A stretch of 64,000 nucleotides of DNA from Amaurobius ferox (Eukaryota; Arthropoda; Arachnida; Araneae; Amaurobiidae). Numbering within the stretch: the stretch's first letter is position 1; the number at the start of each line of letters is the position of its first letter. Below the pieces are notes generated by a model. The model was not told the origin of the DNA. It saw only the letters and a list, made by a program, of their open reading frames with translations, and ran no database searches. The stretch spans positions 49,817,275-49,881,274 of the forward strand of contig OX578146.1 in the NCBI GenBank assembly GCA_951213105.1, given 5' to 3'. A program made the position numbers and the translations under genes. This document shows, piece by piece, positions 23,373 through 34,457 of the stretch.

Positions 23373-23941
23373 AGTATTTTAATTTTTATTTAAAAAACTA
23401 TATTTCGCTGAATTTTTTTTATATATTTTATGGAACAATTTGAATATTACTTAAAATTTTCGAAGCAATTTGTGAATTTTAAATCCGCTTAAAAAATGTT
23501 TGAAAAATTAGGTCCCATAGGGCTCAATGTATTTCATTTTTTCAACCCGAGTTAAACCCGAAACTAATTGAGTGATAGTATTCATTTTCATTCCCATATG
23601 TCCCACAAACCGTCTTAACAACATACTAAAATTTCATTTCGATAAAGTCATTTTCACGGCAGTTATCGTGCGAACGGACAGACAGACAGAATGAACAAAA
23701 TCATTAACACTTATCAACTACGTTGGAAAGTGATAAAAATCACTCTGATGAAATGCTTATTACAAAGTCATGAACTCATTCATATTTGTTTAACGTTGAG
23801 CGATAATAAGAAATCTGTATTAGTCCCAATAACATTTTAATTTTACAACTAGTATAGATTGCACATTCTCAAAAAATATTTTGCAATTTTAAATTTTCAA
23901 AATTTTTATCTCATCAGACTTTACTTTCAAACGAGTACAAA

Positions 23942-24110
23942 TATTTAGTAAATTATAAGAATTGTAGTAAGACAAAGATTTAGTAAATTGTAAGAATTCT
24001 AGTAAGACAAAAATTTAGTAAATTGTAAGAATTGTAGTAAGACGAAGATTTAGTAAATTGTAAGAATTATAGTAAGACAAAGATTTAGTAAGATTAAGTA
24101 AGTAGAAAGA
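23942..24110. repeat. Tandem repeat, 35-bp unit
   Basis: ATTTAGTAAATTGTAAGAAT followed by TCTAGTAAGACAAAA is repeated four times with minor changes; the shorter G copy at 35.9 kb lacks the expansion. Confidence 0.9.
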
Positions 24111-24251
24111 TTTAGTATCTAAATGGTGCCGGATTCACCAGAGCATATAAGAAACGCGAAAATCGGTTTCTTCTCATCAAAATTCTCGAATTACTTCAAA
24201 AATTCCTAGGTTTATTCTTGAAATTTACGTCCCCCCCCCCCCCCCCGACTT

Positions 24252-24500
24252 TATGTCCCAGAAGCTCATCGGTAGAGCGTTGACTACCCGGTAAAACGAT
24301 TCCTGGTACAAAGATTCCGGTTGGGGCAGCGAGGTTTTCTATAATATGGTGCCCGAAGAAAGTGACCTAAGAACTATTAGTATGGATTCAGGGACATTGG
24401 CATATTGGACGCCGATTTCAAATTGGGAGGCCAACAACCACGCAGGATACTGACCGGCGTAAAAATAGAAGTGACAGGAACCTAACCTAAGAGGAATAAT
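24252..24500 (+). mobile_element. tRNA-derived SINE
   Basis: AGCTCATCGGTAGAGCGTTG is an almost perfect tRNA D-arm/A box. About 45 bp on, GATTCCGGTTGGGGCAG is where the B box should be but is diverged. The body continues AGCGAGGTTTTCTATAATAT to GCCAACAACCACGCAGG and beyond. It is a SINE head, not a tRNA gene: no acceptor stem or T-stem closes. Confidence 0.6.
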
Positions 24501-24594
24501 GGCAGAAGATGATCAGCCATATTGTCAAGTTGCATGTCAATATGATATTAGCGAAAGGAGAATGCAGAGTCAACTTTCACTATAAGAACTTGCA

Positions 24595-24745
24595 ATTTCG
24601 TCCTGGTATCTTAACGGTAGATTGTCAGCTGACCAGTGCGGAAATTCGTGGTTCAATTGGGGCAGCAAGGCTCTTTACAGAGTAGTTTCTCTATTACCCG
24701 AGCCAAAATGTACTGAGAACAACTCTGTGGTCAAATTCGCGTAAT
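24595..24745 (+). mobile_element. Second, diverged tRNA-derived SINE copy
   Basis: CTTAACGGTAGATTG (A-box-like) and TGGTTCAATTGGGGCAGCAA (B-box-like) are followed by GGCTCTTTACAGAGTAG...ACCCGAG, paralleling the order in the SINE just upstream. Confidence 0.5.
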
Positions 24746-24984
24746 ACGGAAAATGCTTCATATACCAACACTGTACAATTTTGTACTGACATTTTCTACA
24801 GTGTTCCACTGGGATTTCCCATATTCTTGCCATTAAGGAAATATGTACTGTAAGAAAAAGACTATGTACAATAAATACATATGTGATTATATGTTTCTTT
24901 GTTTAGTACATATTGTACACACTGCACCGGTGGACTTTTATGTTACTGTTGAATGTAACTCAGTGCAGTCTTAACACTTGTGTT

Positions 24985-25136
24985 TACTTGTGGTTCCATG
25001 TCAGAATGTTGCTGACCGGTCACGGGTATACTCGTGTTTGCATGTCAGAACGTTGCTGACCAATCACGAGTATCCTCGTGTTTGCATGGCAGAACGTTGC
25101 TGACCGGTCACGGGTATACTCATGTTTTCATGTCAC
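24985..25136. repeat. Tandem repeat, 44-bp unit
   Basis: CATGTCAGAACGTTGCTGAC starts at 24997, 25041 and 25085, exactly 44 bp apart, with a partial fourth unit. Each unit contains CACGGGTATACTCGTG, itself nearly palindromic. Confidence 0.92.
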
Positions 25137-25148
25137 CATATTAAAAAA

Positions 25149-26083
25149 TCTGATGTAGGCAACACATGACTTTAATTATATAATGTAATGAATTTACTAC
25201 TTTTACAGTAAAAAAAATAGGTTTTTCTTATAGTAGATACTAATATTCTTTCCAAGATATTGAATTTTCGACAATTAGTCGTCATTTTCATTGATTTAGC
25301 GTTATTTTTATCCATTTGGCGAGATTTTCGTTAATTTGGCAACATTTCAAAAAGTCGCCAAGTTGGCGATATTCCGCCAAATTTGTCGCCAAAATCTCGC
25401 CAAGCGTTATGAACAAAGAAATAAGTTGTTCTTACAGCAGATAAATGACTATTGGCGTTCAAATACAAAAGTATTACTCAAAGTATCTTTTTTCATGAAT
25501 GGAACGAGCTAGATCCACGAGAATGAAGTCACCCAATTTATCGCATGGTATTACATATGAAAAGTGAACATGTTTCTCAATAGGAAATTTTTTTGTTTTC
25601 ATTTTATATGACTTTTTAATAATTTTTTTGAAAAATGTGCAATATCTCGAGAACGGTTTATGTTAGCGTTCTAAAATTTATGTCAATCGTTTTCTAATGA
25701 AAAATTACATAATAAATGTCTATTTGTGTAACTTTATTAGTGGTTTTGATTTTTTGACGATTTTTTCAAAATTTTATTCGAAAATTTATAGGGGTTCTGA
25801 ACATTCGATTACGTATAAAAACAATAGGCTCCAGTGTTTACGAATTGTGATTTTTGTACCAAATTTGGAAAAAAATTAAAAAATACGTCAGTTATCGTCT
25901 CCACAGACTCACTGACACACACACACACATACTTTCACACACACACACACAGACATCACTTCAAAAATGTTTGATTCCTGGTCAGGGATGCTTGAAACGT
26001 GCTCTCCCGTTGAAAACTCGATTTCGAATTTTCGACCCCGTCACAATACTTTCCTTATACATTATGTATATAAGGAAAGTAAT
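25149..26083 (+). mobile_element. H element, subfamily A, complete copy
   Basis: Starts TCTGATGTAGGCAACACATG and ends with the hairpin TACTTTCCTTATACATTATG ...TATAAGGAAAGTA at 26048-26082. Contains AACTTGGCGATATTCCGCC, CGAGAACGGTT, a CA microsatellite (25915-25952) and GGGATGCTTGAAACGTGCTC. Another H copy starts two bases after its end, so the two are in direct tandem. Confidence 0.8.
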
Positions 26084-26084
26084 A

Positions 26085-26937
26085 ATCTGATGTGGGCTGC
26101 ACATGACTTTCCCTGCAGACTCAAATTCATTTTTTCTTTATTTCTTTAATAATTCATTGAATTGAGTTTAATTGCACAAAATAACACTAAATTTGCATTT
26201 TTAATTCAATTTCTCTTTTTATTTGGTAATAGGATATTTCTCCAAAAGCGGCATAACTAAATGCGAAAAATCTCAAATATCTCGAGAACGGTTAGTCTTA
26301 GAGTAATAGAGTTGTTCTTATTCTTTTCCTCATAAAAAATTACGTATAAAACAAGCATTTAATTGATATATTTGACTATACGTAGCTTTATTTTAGATTT
26401 TGGCGATTTTTGAGTGACATTTCGTAAAAAATGGCAGGTTGTTCTTTTCCGAATAATACCGAAATCTAATCATCAGCAGAGTATCCCACAAGTAACATAT
26501 CTACCAAATTTTGTGAAATTTAGTCACTTAGTATTTTTGCAAGAGTGGATACATGAAATTTTTGCGGGCCATTTCGTAAAAAAAGCAGGTTGCCCTTTTC
26601 CGATTAATACCAAAATAACCTGCCTTTTTCTGCAAAATGGCCCGCAAAAATACTCAAAATCTAAATTTAAGAACTACGTATGCTCAAATATAGCCATTAA
26701 ATGCTTGTTTAATACGTAATTTTTAGCGAAGAAAAAAAGAAGACCAACCCCATTACACTAGAACTAGCCGTTCTCGAGATATTTTAGTTTTTTCGTATTT
26801 TCTCTACGCCACCTTTGAAAATAAGTCCAGTTATCAAATGAGAACGAAAATTGAATTAAAAATGAATTAAATTTAATTAAAATAAAGAGAACGTGGATAT
26901 AAGTCTGCAGGGAAAGCCATGTGCTGCCCACTTCAGA
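26085..26937. mobile_element. H element, subfamily B, two 5' halves in inverted order
   Basis: The left half reads on the plus strand from TCTGATGTGGGCTGCACATG to about 26610. The right half (about 26625-26937) is the reverse complement of the same region and ends in the reverse complement of TCTGAAGTGGGCAGCACATG. The junction lies between two pieces related to AAAATGGCCCGCAAAAAT. Neither half has the 3' hairpin. Confidence 0.75.
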
Positions 26938-26940
26938 TTT

Positions 26941-27685
26941 TTACTTTCCTTGCAATACATGGTAATGCGTAGGGAAAGTATTGGAATCATGTCGAAAATT
27001 GCAACTCGAGTTTTCGACGGATCTACACGTTTTAAGACCTCTAGAATACGAAAAAACTATTTTTAGCGTGACGTCTGTGTGTGTGTGTCTGTCTGTGTGT
27101 CTGTGTGTCTGTCTGTCTGTCTGTCTGTGTGTCTGTGCAATGTATGTAGCCACTCTAACTCAAAAACTTATGGACCGAATTTCATAAAATTTGTTAAATA
27201 AGTTACGTGTGTATGACCGTGGTGCTGATTAGTATTTGGTACGATTCGTAAAAACAGAACCCTTTTTTTTTTGCAAAACGGCCTGTAAAAATTTTATTTA
27301 TCCACTCTAGTTAAAATACTAATTGACCAAAGTTCACAAAATTTGGTAGATAAGTTAATTGTTGGATACTCTGGTGCTGATTAGAATTTAGTACGATTTG
27401 AAAAAGAGCAACCTGCTTCCTTTTACGAAATGGCCCGCAAAAATGTCATGTATCCACTCTAGCTAAAATGCTAATTGACCAAATTTCACAAAATTTGGTT
27501 GATAAGTTACTTGTGGGATACTCTGGTGCTGATTAGATTTTGGTATTAGTCGGGGAAGACCAGCCTGCCATTTTTTACGAAATGGCCCTCACAAATTGCC
27601 AAAATCTAAAAAAAAGCTACGTATGCTCAAATATATCAATTAAATAATTTCCCTATACATTACCATGTATTGCAGGGAAAGTAAA
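26941..27685 (-). mobile_element. H element, subfamily B, partial copy plus a detached 3' hairpin
   Basis: Begins with the 3' hairpin ACTTTCCTTGCAATACATGG (26943-26980), followed by the TGTG/TCTG microsatellite (27074-27138) and three ~150-bp internal repeats that each start GTATCCACTCTAG or similar. It loses its 5' end near 27645 and is joined to an isolated plus-strand hairpin ACATTACCATGTATTGCAGG (27657-27684). Confidence 0.75.
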
Positions 27686-28723
27686 ACCGATTAAATATAT
27701 GTAGTAAGTTTCATTTCAACGCATGCTGTGTAAATAAAGTTTATTAAATCTTAATTGGATGTCTTCATTTTATATTCAACTGCGGAAAACTAGCCGGTTG
27801 AACGGAATAATTTTGGCTTGAAATAGCCCGTCAGCAATGTGTTAATCGCAGTTAGGAGTTCCATATGCGAAATTCAGCCTTTTCCTGGACATATATTATC
27901 CTCTTTCTCTCTCTGCTGTTTTTCTAATTTATTAAATTCATAATTACGTCAGTTGTTGCTGTTTTATTGGGAACCTAATTTAATCAATAAGTAAAATGCT
28001 CTTTGAGCGAAAGATAAGGAAAACTTAAGCAACGTGCATAAGCACAAATAAAGTGATAATGCAGCATACAGCTGTTTCGAGGACACGTTGGATCCCCCTT
28101 TGTTAGTGCAAGAGAACCAAAAAACCCGAAGCCCAAAAGAGGAATGGGATACACTTTGCTTAAGTTTTCCTTACCTAATTTAATGCAAAGATAACATGAA
28201 TTTCAGTTTGTAGGGAATATCATGTGCTGGCCAAATCAAATTTTTTGAATTGTGTTTATCGCGGATACAAAATAGAAGACCTCTACTTTATGCCAGCATT
28301 TCAAGACACCAAAATTGCTTGAAGATTGCAAAAAGAGAACAAGAAGGCCATGTCCTCAGCGAGATATTTCACTTTACTCGGAATTTTCTCATTGTAAATT
28401 TTACGAAAGCTTCGACAAATACAGATAAGATAAAAATGTAATTCTAAAATATATAACGGGAACTGATAAAGATGTATTTTGAAGAAACCGCTCGGTTCGA
28501 AACAACATCCATAAGCCAAAATTATTTATCGGCTGTTAATTTTCTACATTTATAGACACATCACTCTTGCCTTGCTGCGGATGTGTTTGTTCACGACGGA
28601 CATTTGGCTTAACATTTAAAATAATATTTGGAGTGTGTGGTACCACTCGACTTTCTGACGCATTTATGTTTCATATATTCTTTAGGTTTATTTGAATCAA
28701 AATAAGCATCGGAATGAAAAAAA
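27686..28723. other. Non-coding stretch with a MITE and an H start fragment
   Basis: Apart from the MITE at 28015-28173 only a degenerate H 5' end on the minus strand (ATCATGTGCTGGCCAAATCA, ~28215) is seen. Short open frames at 28250-28519 have no recognisable relatives. Confidence 0.5.
28015..28173. mobile_element. MITE-like element with perfect 18-bp inverted repeats
   Basis: TAAGGAAAACTTAAGCAA at 28015 is repeated exactly in reverse complement at 28156-28173. The 159-bp body has no open frame. A 12-bp direct repeat ACCTAATTTAAT lies 40 bp before the left end and right after the right end (27973 and 28173), but is not adjacent on the left, so the target duplication is uncertain. Confidence 0.7.
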
Positions 28724-29477
28724 TCTGATGTGAGCAGCACATGACTTTCCCTGCAGACTTATATTCTCTTGATTTTAATTAAATTTAATTCACTTTTAAT
28801 TCAATTTTCGTTTTCATTTGATAACTCGACTTATTTTCAAAGGTGGCGTAGGAAAAATACGAAAAAACTAAAATATCTCAAGAACGGCTAGTCCTAGTGT
28901 AATGGGGTTGGGCTTATTCTTTTCTTCGTTAAAAATTACGTATTAAACAAGCATTTACTCGATATATTTGAGCATATGTAGTTTTTTATTTTAGATTTTG
29001 GCGATTTTTGTGGGCCATTTCGCAAAAAAAAGTAGGTTATTTTTTTTAATCGTATCAAAATCTAATCAGCGCCTGGATGTCCCACAAGTAACTTGTCTAC
29101 CGAATTTTGTGAAATTCGGTCCATTAGTTTTTCAGCTACAGTGGATACAAGCTTTTGCGGGCCATTTCGCTAAAAAAAGGCTGGTTCTTTTATCCAGAAT
29201 CGTACCCAAAACTAATCAGCACCAGATTCGCCCACAAGTGACATACCTACCAAATTTTATGAAATTCGGTCCATTAGTTTTTTAGTTAGAGTGGATACAA
29301 AATCTGCACAGACAGACAGACACACAGACACGCAGACACACACACGTCACGCTAAAAATAGTTTTTTCGTATTCTAGAGGTCTCGAAACGTGTAGATCCG
29401 TCGAAAACTCGAGTTGCGATTTTCGACATGATTCCAATACTTTCCCTATACATTACCATGTATTGCAGGGAAAGTAA
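28724..29477 (+). mobile_element. H element, subfamily B, complete copy
   Basis: Starts TCTGATGTGAGCAGCACATG, followed by ACTTTCCCTGCAG, and ends with the hairpin CTTTCCCTATACATTACC ...GCAGGGAAAGT at 29440-29475. The 5' ACTTTCCCTGC and 3' GCAGGGAAAGT are subterminal inverted repeats. It holds two internal repeats with GGGCCATTTCGC and an ACAGACAGAC/CA microsatellite (29307-29343). Confidence 0.82.
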
Positions 29478-29480
29478 AAA

Positions 29481-31003
29481 TATGATGTGGGCAGCATATG
29501 ACTTTACCTAAAGACACAAATTCGTTGTTCTTTTTTTGTCTTTCCGAATTCATTAAATTAAGCTTAATTGCACAAAATAATGCGGATGATTATTTGAAAT
29601 TACCCCCGAATTTACAGTTTTAATTCATTTTCGGTTTTCATTTGACGAATGAACGTTCTTTCAAGGTCAACGTGGCAAACCTGTGAAAAATAAAATATTT
29701 CGAAAACGGTTATTCCGAGAGTTAAGGGGTTGGTCTTCTTGCAGTCAAATATTACGCATAAAACGAGCACGTAATTAATACATTTGAGCATACGTAGGCT
29801 TTTATTTTAGATTTTAACGATTTTTTCTGTCGATTTCACACATAAAAAAAAGGTAGGTTCTTTATTTTCAAATAGTATCAAAATCTAATCAGCACCAGGG
29901 TATCTCACGAGTGATTTATCTGCTAAATTTTGTGAAATTTGGTCAAGTAGTTCTTCAGCTAGAGTGGAAACACACACTGCACAGACAGACAGACATATAG
30001 ACACACACAAAAACGTCACGCTAAAAATAGTTCACTTATGAACTACTCTAGCGCTGATTAGATTTGGCTTCTATTTGGAAAAAACCCTGCATTTTCTGGA
30101 AATGGCCCGCAATAATTGTCAAAATCCAAAATGAAATACTAAATATGACATATGCTCAAATGTATCAATTTAATGCTTGTTTTACACTTTATTTTTGACG
30201 ATGAAAAGAGAAAGACTAACCCTATAACTATGGGACTAACTGGACTAACTGGGACTCATTTTCTCTCTATTTCTTTAATAATTCATTAAATTGAGTTTAA
30301 TTGCACAAAAATAACACTGAATTTCAATTTAAATTCAATTTTTGTTTTTATTTGGTAACTGAACATTCTTTCAAAGACGGCGTAACAAAAATTCTAAAAA
30401 AATAAAATATCTCGAGGACGGTTAGTCCTAGAGTAATGGGGTTGGTCTTATTCTTTTCCTCGTCAAGAATTACGTATAAAAAATATTTAATTGATACGTT
30501 TGAAAATACGTAGTTTTTTATTTTAGATTTTTGCTGGTCATTTCGTAAAAAAAGGCAGGATTTTCTCTTCCGAATCACACCAAAATCTTGTCAGCACTAG
30601 GGTATCCCACAAGTGACTTATCTGCCAAATTTTGTGAAATTTGACCAATTAGTATTTTAGCTAGAGAGGATACATGATACATGATATTTTTGATGGCCAT
30701 TTCGCCAAAAATGGTGGGTTCTTTTAGACCGAAAAGTACCAAAATCTAAACAGCACCAGGGTCACATGCACGTGACTTACCTATAAAATTTTATGAAATT
30801 TGGTCCATTAGTTTTTGAGTTAGGGTGGATAAATACATTGCACAGACAGCCACGCAGACACATACACATATGTCACTCTAAAAATAATTTTTTCGTGTTC
30901 TAGAGGTTTCAAAACGTGTATATCCATCGAAAACGTGAGTTACGATTTTCAATACGATTCCAATACTTTCCCAATACATTACCATGTATTGCGGGGAAAG
31001 TAA
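29481..31003 (+). mobile_element. H element, subfamily B, composite of three pieces
   Basis: A plus-strand copy starts TATGATGTGGGCAGCATATG just after the previous copy and runs through its microsatellite (29979-30008) to about 30046. It is followed by an inverted piece (30047-30240) and then by a plus-strand copy lacking the start that ends with the hairpin at 30965-31001. Pieces are joined without filler. Confidence 0.7.
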
Positions 31004-31014
31004 TAAAAATTGGA

Positions 31015-31151
31015 TTAAAAACTACAAATTCAGAGCAATTTCAAATAATTATCCACGTTATTTTGTGCAATTTAAACTCAATGAAATGAATTATGAAGGA
31101 AGAGAACATGAATTTAGTCTGTAGGGAAAGTCATGTACTGTCTAGATCAGG
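31015..31151 (-). mobile_element. H element, subfamily B, 5' end fragment
   Basis: Ends with the reverse complement of an H start: GGGAAAGTCATGTACTGTCT at ~31130. Only ~135 bp remain, next to the 3' hairpin of the preceding copy. Confidence 0.6.
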
Positions 31152-31164
31152 CTTTTTGTTTTAG

Positions 31165-31390
31165 AGCAATATCTCTGAAGCCATTTTTATGAGTGCCATT
31201 AAAGAGTTTCAGACGAAATATCCATGCTCTAAAAGCCCTTACAATTCAACAATTACGAGGTTAGTAAAGCCTTTTGAGAAACTCGATCCGTTGCTGAGAA
31301 AGCGAGAACAGGCAGGCTTCCCATTTTAGCCCACGATAAACTTTCTGAAATAGAGACTACGTTGATGAAATTTGTCAATGACCTATTCTG
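31165..31390 (+). pseudogene. Fragment of a DUF4817-like transposase N-terminus
   Basis: Two overlapping frames give AIKEFQTKYPCSKSPYNSTI then TRLVKPFEK and, shifted by one frame near 31285, TRSVAEKARTGRLPILAHDK then LSEIETTL. The pattern of an FxxxYP...STIxRLVxxFxxTxSVxxKxRxGR helix-turn-helix is that of DUF4817-type N-terminal domains in arthropod transposons. The catalytic domain is not present and a frameshift breaks the piece. Confidence 0.5.
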
Positions 31391-32240
31391 AAACTTTTCA
31401 ATGACATTCTTAAAAGAATATATAAAGAAATGTTGCTGTGAAATAAAATGAATTTGACTCTTGAGAAATGCCTTGTTTTTCGACTGATAAACGAGAGATC
31501 TGTAATAATCGTCTGACGTATTAAAAACAACAGACGATATTTCTGATATATTTTTGAGGGTATATTATTAGAGCCTGAAAAAAAGTCTACTATTTAAATT
31601 TCTCAGTACCATGGAGGTAAAAGTAGGGAGTTCAAACTTCATATCAAGAAAACGTCAATATCGTTTAGACAACCATTCAGGTGGCGCTGAGGTAAGATAA
31701 GTAGTCCTGCATTGTTTACATTTCTATAGCGCGAAAGGCCAAAAATATTTATTTAAACTGTCCATTTTGTAAAAATAAATTATTAGCGCAATGCAAAGTA
31801 GAATTGAAACAATAAAGAATATGCCTGCGTATTCAAAATTATTTTACCTTTCAATTTATTTTTATCTCCCTATATTCTGTACTCTATCCTACAACTATAG
31901 GAAAATATTGGTTAATCATACTCATAATTAAGGAATTCTAATTTAAAAATAATAAAAAATACATATACTGAATACCACACCTTTATATTGTGTCAACTAT
32001 CAACAGCGGCTACTTTACTAACACTAGCGACGCCTATATATGATTCTCAAAGCATTGTAGCATGTTCAAGCGTTTCATAGATGTTTTATCGCCTTCTTTC
32101 TGACTTATGCTACTTAAATGAAAAAATATCTAATATTTCAATTTCTAAGTACGTAATAGAATTTTAAATTTTCATGTGCGCAACATTTAAATCACTCTAT
32201 ATTAAAGACAACACGTTAAAGCATCACTCACTTTTTTTTT
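31391..32240. other. Non-coding stretch, no gene recognised
   Basis: Contains an imperfect repeat of CGTCTGACG / CAGACGAT words near 31510-31535 and AT-rich DNA. No supported feature. Confidence 0.4.
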
Positions 32241-32992
32241 TTACTTTCCCTGCAATATATGGTAATGTATAGGGAAAGTATTGGAATCATGTCGAAAATC
32301 GCAACTCGAGTTTTCGATGGATCTACACGTTTCCAGACCTTTAGAATACGAAAACACCATTTTTAGCGTGACGTCTGTGTGTGTGTCTGCCTGTGCAGAT
32401 TTTGTATCCACTCTAACTAAAAAACTAATGGACCGAATTTCATAAAATTTGGTAGGTAGGTCACTTGTGGGCGAGTCTGGTGTTGATTAATTTTGGGTAC
32501 GATTCGGGATAAAAGAACCCGCCTTTTTTTGCGAAATGGCCCGCAAAAGCTTGTATCCACTCTAGCGGAAAAACTAATGGACCGAATTTTACAAAATTCG
32601 GTAGATAAGTTATCTGTGGGACAATCTGGTGCTGATTAGATTTGGGTATGCTTCGGAAAAAAATAACCTGCCTTTCTTTGAAAAATGGCCCGCAAAAATA
32701 TCCAAAATCTAAAATAAAACACTACGTATGCTCAAATATATCCATTAAATACTTGTTTAATACGTAATTTTTGGCGAAAACAGAATAAGACCAACCCCAT
32801 TACACTAGGACTAACCGTTCTCGAGATATTTGGGATATTTTAGTTTTTCGTATTTTCTCTACGCCACCTTTGAAAAGAAGTCCAGTTATCAAATGAGAAC
32901 GAAAATTGAATTAAAAGTGAATTAAATGTAATTAAAATAAAGAGAACGTGAATATAAATCTGCAGGGAAAGTCATGTGCTACCCACATCATA
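32241..32992 (-). mobile_element. H element, subfamily B, complete copy (first of a tandem pair)
   Basis: On the minus strand it runs from ATGATGTGGGTAGCACATGA (ending 32992) to the 3' hairpin at 32243-32280. It has TG/TCTG repeats at 32375-32395 and two ~150-bp internal repeats (GTATCCACTCTA at 32403 and 32555). A second copy in the same orientation follows after four bases. Confidence 0.82.
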
Positions 32993-32996
32993 TTTT

Positions 32997-33776
32997 TTAC
33001 TTCGCCTGCAATACATGGTAATGTATAATAGGGAAAGTATTGGAATCATGCCAAAAATCGCAACTCGAGTTTTCGACGGATCTACACGTTTCAAGACCTC
33101 TAGAATACGAAAAAACCATTTTTAGCGTGACGACTGTGTGTGTGTGTCTGTGTGTCTGTGCGTCTATGTGTCTGTCTGTCTGTGCAGATTTTGTATCCAC
33201 TCTAACTAAAAAACTAATGGACCGAATTTCATAAAATTTGGTATGTAAGTCATTGGTGAGCGAATCTGGTGCTGATTAGTTTTGGGTACGATTCGGGATA
33301 AAAGAACCTGCCTTTTTTTTGCGAAATGGCCCGCAAAAGCTTGTATCTACTCTAGCTGAAAAAATAATTGACCGAATTTCGCAAAATTCGGTACATAAGT
33401 CACTTGTGGGCCACCCTGGTGCTGATTAGATTTTGGTACGATTCGGAAAAAAAAAACTTTCCTTTTTTTTTGCAAAATGGCTTGCAAAAATCTTCAAAAT
33501 CTAAAATAAAAAACTACGTATGCTGAAATATATCCATTAAATGCCTGTTTTAAACGTAAATGTTAACGATGAAAGGAATAAGACCAACCTTATTACACTT
33601 GGACTAGCCGTTCTCGAGATTTTTTAGTTTTTTCGTATTTTCTCTACGTCACCTTTGAAAATAAGTCCAGTTATCAAATGAGAACGAGAATTGAATTAAA
33701 AGTGAATTAAATTTAATTAAAATAAAGAGAACGTGAATATAAGTCTGCAGGGAAAGTCATGTGCTTCTCACATCAG
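32997..33776 (-). mobile_element. H element, subfamily B, complete copy (second of a tandem pair)
   Basis: Very similar to the preceding copy: 3' hairpin at 32997-33038, TG/TCTG microsatellite at 33136-33184, two internal repeats, CGAAAATTGAATTAAA-like strings and a 5' end matching TGATGTGAGAAGCACATGAC at 33755-33775. Head-to-tail arrangement with the other copy suggests tandem insertion. Confidence 0.82.
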
Positions 33777-34449
33777 TTTTTTTTTTTTTTTTGTCTACGA
33801 TAAGGTTGAAAAAAATATTACACTTTCTCAAAGTACTTCAAATTTACACTTTATCAAAGTACTACAAATTCTTACTTTAAGAAAGTTAAGAACGTGTCCG
33901 CAATTACCCATACATCATTCTGTACAATATTAGAAGATTGATTATTATTTTGAAAATGCCGTATGTTCGTCAAATGTAAGCAAGCGCAACCACCTGACAA
34001 AATACATCGTTATATCTAGGACGTAAAAGGTTCGCGAAAATAGCAGAATCAGATAAGCGAATTTGAACATTGTTTAAACAGAATGCAAGCCACCATAATT
34101 AACTTCTTATCTAACAGTCCGATCTGCGTCTGCTATGATTGCAGTAAAATTGTTTACTTATGAAGGTCAATGTTTAATAGAATGTGCAATGAAGCGATGC
34201 CGCCATCTTGTTTGAAAGTGTTAAATGGTTCCTTCATTTTTTAAATATTCTTTCTGATAAGTTATGGACTAAGAGGCAATTATAAAGATACAGGAAGTGT
34301 TGAAATAATATATCAGGAAGATTGTGAGATTTTGTTTACTGATTGTAGTGAAGTGTATTATAAGATATGTTTCTTTAAATTAGTAACAGAATTGACCAGA
34401 AACTAAGAGCTCGTATATAGAACTAGCTCTTGTACTTTTTCAGTTGCTG
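33777..34449. other. Non-coding stretch, no gene recognised
   Basis: A T-run at 33776-33792 and AT-rich sequence; no open frame of interest. Confidence 0.4.
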
Positions 34450-34457
34450 GTGTGGAT

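Larger units (their letters stand above)
21505..24250 (+). mobile_element. G element, longest copy (non-autonomous repeat)
   Basis: The left end holds the palindrome CCAGGTTTATCCCTGGGAAT plus AAACCTGG, and the right end CTAGGTTTATTC followed by a C-run (24230-24245). A shorter version with the same ends, lacking the middle, is at 35450-36180, and the middle part recurs inverted at 60290-61290. Inside are two related blocks (21860-22070 and 22450-22800) with CTAAAATG-GATACATTC, ATCACAATACTAC and CAAATGACGTCAT. No long open frame, so it is non-autonomous; the superfamily is not clear. Confidence 0.7.

Noticed and set aside
24252..24330. tRNA gene starting AGCTCATCGGTAGAGCG
   Set aside because: The D-arm is good but there is no closing T-arm or acceptor stem; treated as SINE head.
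26941..27187. Frames of both strands containing HRQTDRQTHRHTDRHTHTD or VCVCLSVCLCVC
   Set aside because: Shadows of the TG/TCTG microsatellite of an H element.
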